NCBI GenBank assembly: GCA_028284395.1
Contig: JANQRV010000547.1
Span: 1-36,347, forward strand
Reading direction: 5' to 3'
Length of the DNA stretch: 36,347 nt
Origin: Saprospiraceae bacterium
Lineage (GTDB): Bacteria; Bacteroidota; Bacteroidia; Chitinophagales; Saprospiraceae
The notes below the pieces were generated by a model. The model worked only from the letters and a program-made list of their open reading frames with translations. It was not told where the DNA came from and searched no databases. This document shows, piece by piece, positions 34,429 through 36,347 of this stretch (position 1 is the stretch's first letter; each line of letters opens with the position of its first letter). Made by a program: the position numbers and the translations under genes.

Positions 34429-35832
34429 ATGCTGATTTCTTATATTGTGCTGTATCTATTGATTAGTATATTGATAGGTTGGCGCGCCTCTCTCAATGTA
34501 AAGACGACACAAGATTTTGTCATTGCGGGTAGAAACCTACCGTTGGTTGTTGCCGCCTCGGCATTATTTGCTACCTGGTTCGGGTCCGAAACGATTATGG
34601 GGGCTTCCTCTGAGTTTGTTGAACATGGTTTGATAGGGGTAATTGAAGACCCTTTTGGTGCCGCACTATGCCTATTCCTCGTGGGCTTTTTCTTTGCCCG
34701 GCCGCTGTACCGCCTAAACATCTTGACGTTCAATGACTTTTTTAAGATTCGCTTTGGTAAATATGCTGAATTAATCTCCGCGTTATTCATGGTTCCCTCC
34801 TACTTTGGGTGGATAGCAGCACAGTTGGTAGCAATGGCGTTGATTCTAAGCCTGCTTGTTGGGCTGCCGTTCTTTGCCGGTATTATGATATGCACTACGG
34901 TAGTTGTACTCTATACTTATATTGGAGGGATGTGGGCTGTTTCCATCACTGATTTTGTACAAACAATTCTAATCATTGTTGGGTTGCTTGCAATTTCTAT
35001 TGAGTTGTATTGGCAGGTCGGTGGAGTTCCAAAAATCATGGAAAGCGTTCCCGATGGCTTTTTTCGCTTTTTGCCTGAAGAAGGTTTCGAAAACTATATT
35101 CATTATTTCGCTGCGTGGATTACAATTGGTTTGGGCTCTATTCCTCAGCAGGATGTTTTCCAAAGAGTAATGGCTGCCAAAAATGAGAACACTGCGGTGA
35201 GTGCCTCCTATTTAGGGGGGATCATGTACCTCACCATTGGTTTTATGCCGTTGTTTATTGGCCTTTGTAGCAAAATACTGTATCCGGAATTACAAAATGG
35301 AAATCCACAACTAACATTGCCGATCATTGTGATGGAATACAGCAGTCCTATTCTCCAGGTTTTGTTTTTTGGAGCATTGCTTTCAGCTATTCTGAGCACC
35401 ACTTCCGGAGCAATGCTGGCACCGGCAACGGTTATTGGGGAAAACCTGATCAAACCATTTTTGGGGCAAATTTCTGACAAGAAACTACTGAAGCTCATGC
35501 AACTGTCTGTTGTTTTCGTAGCTATCTGTTCCGCTATAATGGCTTTACTTAAAGCCAATATATACGACCTTGTAGCTCAGAGTTCCGCCCTTAGCTTGGT
35601 ATCGCTCTTCATTCCTTTAGCGGCGGGACTATATTGGAGAAAGGCTTCCAAAGAAGGAGCAATTTGCTCGATGACCATTGGCTTGATGGTTTGGTTATTC
35701 TGTGAAATCACGGCCTCCATTATACCAAGTCTGATCTGGGGGGGACTGGCCAGCTTAGGAGGAATGGTTATTGGATCCTGGATATGGCCAAATGACAATT
35801 TAGAGTTATGGAAGGAAATGGAAAAAAAATAG
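34429..35832 (+). CDS. Sodium:solute symporter family transporter
   Basis: 467 residues with about thirteen transmembrane segments. SSS-family landmarks: TTQDFVIAGRNLPLVVAASALFATWFGSETIMG in the first two helices (within which DFVIAGRNLP is the family signature), TYIGGMWAVSITDFVQTILI, GLGSIPQQDVFQRVMAAKN and LLSAILSTTSGAMLAPATVI in helix 8, where the Na+-coordinating Ser/Thr lie. Members bring sugars, proline, pantothenate, nucleobases or organic acids into the cell with Na+. The substrate cannot be told from sequence. The stop TAG overlaps the left arm of a strong terminator hairpin. Divergent from the protease-propeller-barrel gene. Confidence 0.9.
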   Translation: MLISYIVLYLLISILIGWRASLNVKTTQDFVIAGRNLPLVVAASALFATWFGSETIMGASSEFVEHGLIGVIEDPFGAALCLFLVGFFFARPLYRLNILTFNDFFKIRFGKYAELISALFMVPSYFGWIAAQLVAMALILSLLVGLPFFAGIMICTTVVVLYTYIGGMWAVSITDFVQTILIIVGLLAISIELYWQVGGVPKIMESVPDGFFRFLPEEGFENYIHYFAAWITIGLGSIPQQDVFQRVMAAKNENTAVSASYLGGIMYLTIGFMPLFIGLCSKILYPELQNGNPQLTLPIIVMEYSSPILQVLFFGALLSAILSTTSGAMLAPATVIGENLIKPFLGQISDKKLLKLMQLSVVFVAICSAIMALLKANIYDLVAQSSALSLVSLFIPLAAGLYWRKASKEGAICSMTIGLMVWLFCEITASIIPSLIWGGLASLGGMVIGSWIWPNDNLELWKEMEKK

Positions 35833-35862
35833 GCCACAAGGAAGCAAATTCCTTGTGGCCTA
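35822..35862. terminator. Strong bidirectional terminator
   Basis: A perfect 14-bp stem, TAGGCCACAAGGAA (35830-35843) with TTCCTTGTGGCCTA (35849-35862), encloses a 5-nt loop. Eight A precede it (35822-35829), which read as eight T after the stem on the minus strand; only TTT follows on the plus strand. It ends the symporter (whose stop codon is inside the left arm) and, more strongly, the convergent pyrophosphatase gene. Confidence 0.85.
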
Positions 35863-35885
35863 TTTCCCGCTAAGTATTGATAATT

Positions 35886-36347
35886 CTATAACAGAGGTGC
35901 AATCACCAAAGCTACAACAGTCATCAATTTCAATAAAATGTTAAGTGAAGGTCCAGAAGTATCTTTGAAAGGATCACCAACGGTGTCGCCAACTACTGCT
36001 GCTTTGTGTGGATCCGACTTCTTGTAGTAAGTTTGGCCCTGAATATCTACCCCTTCTTCAAACATCTTCTTGGCATTGTCCCATGCTCCACCGGCATTAG
36101 ATTGGAAAATGGCCATTAAAACCCCGGCGACCGTTACTCCCGCCAGAAGCCCGCCAAGCATTTCCGCCCCACCACCAAAACCGATCAGAACCGGCGTCAC
36201 AATCGCGATGACTCCAGGCATTACCATTTCACGAATGGACGCCTTTGTAGAAATCTCGACACACTTACTGTATTCTGCTTTTCCATCTGCAGCATTAAAG
36301 GTAGCTTGATCTGCAGCACTCCAATCCGCAAATTCGGTCTCACCATT
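35886..36347 (-). CDS. hppA: Membrane-bound ion-pumping pyrophosphatase, C-terminal part (partial)
   Basis: The frame is open to the right edge, so the gene starts beyond the window; the last 153 codons are here. The sequence is that of the C-terminal core of membrane pyrophosphatases: KCVEISTKASIREMVMPG, SNAGGAWDNAKK and HKAAVVGDTVGDPFKDTSG followed by SLNILLKLMTVVALVIAPLL. These contain the conserved substrate-binding Asp and Lys residues of the family. Such enzymes use pyrophosphate hydrolysis to pump H+ or Na+ across the membrane. The residue that separates K+-dependent from K+-independent forms lies upstream of this segment or cannot be decided here, so ion specificity is left open. Ends at a strong terminator. 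Confidence 0.95.
   Translation of the reverse strand, partial: NGETEFADWSAADQATFNAADGKAEYSKCVEISTKASIREMVMPGVIAIVTPVLIGFGGGAEMLGGLLAGVTVAGVLMAIFQSNAGGAWDNAKKMFEEGVDIQGQTYYKKSDPHKAAVVGDTVGDPFKDTSGPSLNILLKLMTVVALVIAPLL

Noticed and set aside
1..36347. Defence island, prophage, IS element or CRISPR array
   Set aside because: No integrase, transposase, Cas, restriction or phage structural gene and no regularly spaced repeat was seen.

Overview
The window looks like a chromosomal segment of a Bacteroidota bacterium, most likely a Saprospirales-type (Lewinella/Haliscomenobacter-like) marine or sludge organism. The phylum call rests on a type IX secretion sorting domain, DUF4292, DUF2141 and DUF3179 envelope proteins, acpP-fabF-rnc synteny, a mutL-rhomboid-rhomboid-endonuclease run, and promoters matching the Bacteroidota TTTG / TAnnTTTG consensus. 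The finer placement is a guess from style. No IS element, phage, CRISPR array, rRNA or credible tRNA was seen.

Layout. 1-2.0 kb: the end of an Omp85-type outer-membrane barrel, convergent with a GT-C-type membrane glycosyltransferase. 2.5-3.5 kb: an unrecognised exported protein. 3.6-7.2 kb (minus): a SWIM-family protein that lacks its SWIM finger, then rnc, fabF and acpP. 7.5-9 kb: pyruvate kinase, divergent from acpP, with a candidate promoter that carries an inverted repeat in its spacer. 9.2-15.2 kb: a tight five-gene run of TPR protein, DUF4292 (LolB-like) lipoprotein, EnvC-like degenerate LytM protein, hflX and M29 aminopeptidase. 15.3-16 kb: an unknown protein that may be a decayed DEDD exonuclease. 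16-20.5 kb (minus): a large T9SS-exported phytase/esterase-like beta-propeller protein and a DUF3179 lipoprotein. 20.7-25.8 kb: small membrane protein, mutL, two rhomboid proteases and a membrane-anchored EEP-family hydrolase. 25.8-27.1 kb (minus): an orphan LytTR response regulator and a DUF2141 protein. 27.1-28.2 kb: a 1-kb gene-free stretch. 28.2-31 kb: an alpha-solenoid protein and trhO. 31.1-34.2 kb (minus): a gluzincin / beta-propeller / Omp85-like fusion. 34.4-36.3 kb: a sodium:solute symporter and the C-terminal part of a membrane pyrophosphatase.

Much of the window serves the envelope: outer-membrane assembly, lipoprotein handling, peptidoglycan hydrolase control, fatty-acid synthesis and intramembrane proteolysis. 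The rest is housekeeping (RNase III, pyruvate kinase, HflX, MutL, TrhO).

The best candidates for something undescribed are: (1) a structured leader RNA of about 80 nt between a near-perfect promoter and trhO; (2) the protease-propeller-barrel fusion; (3) the finger-less SWIM protein; (4) the exonuclease-like orphan; and (5) the solenoid protein behind 1 kb of non-coding DNA. No computation was possible. Family assignments rest on motif recognition, and all RNA structures were paired by eye.
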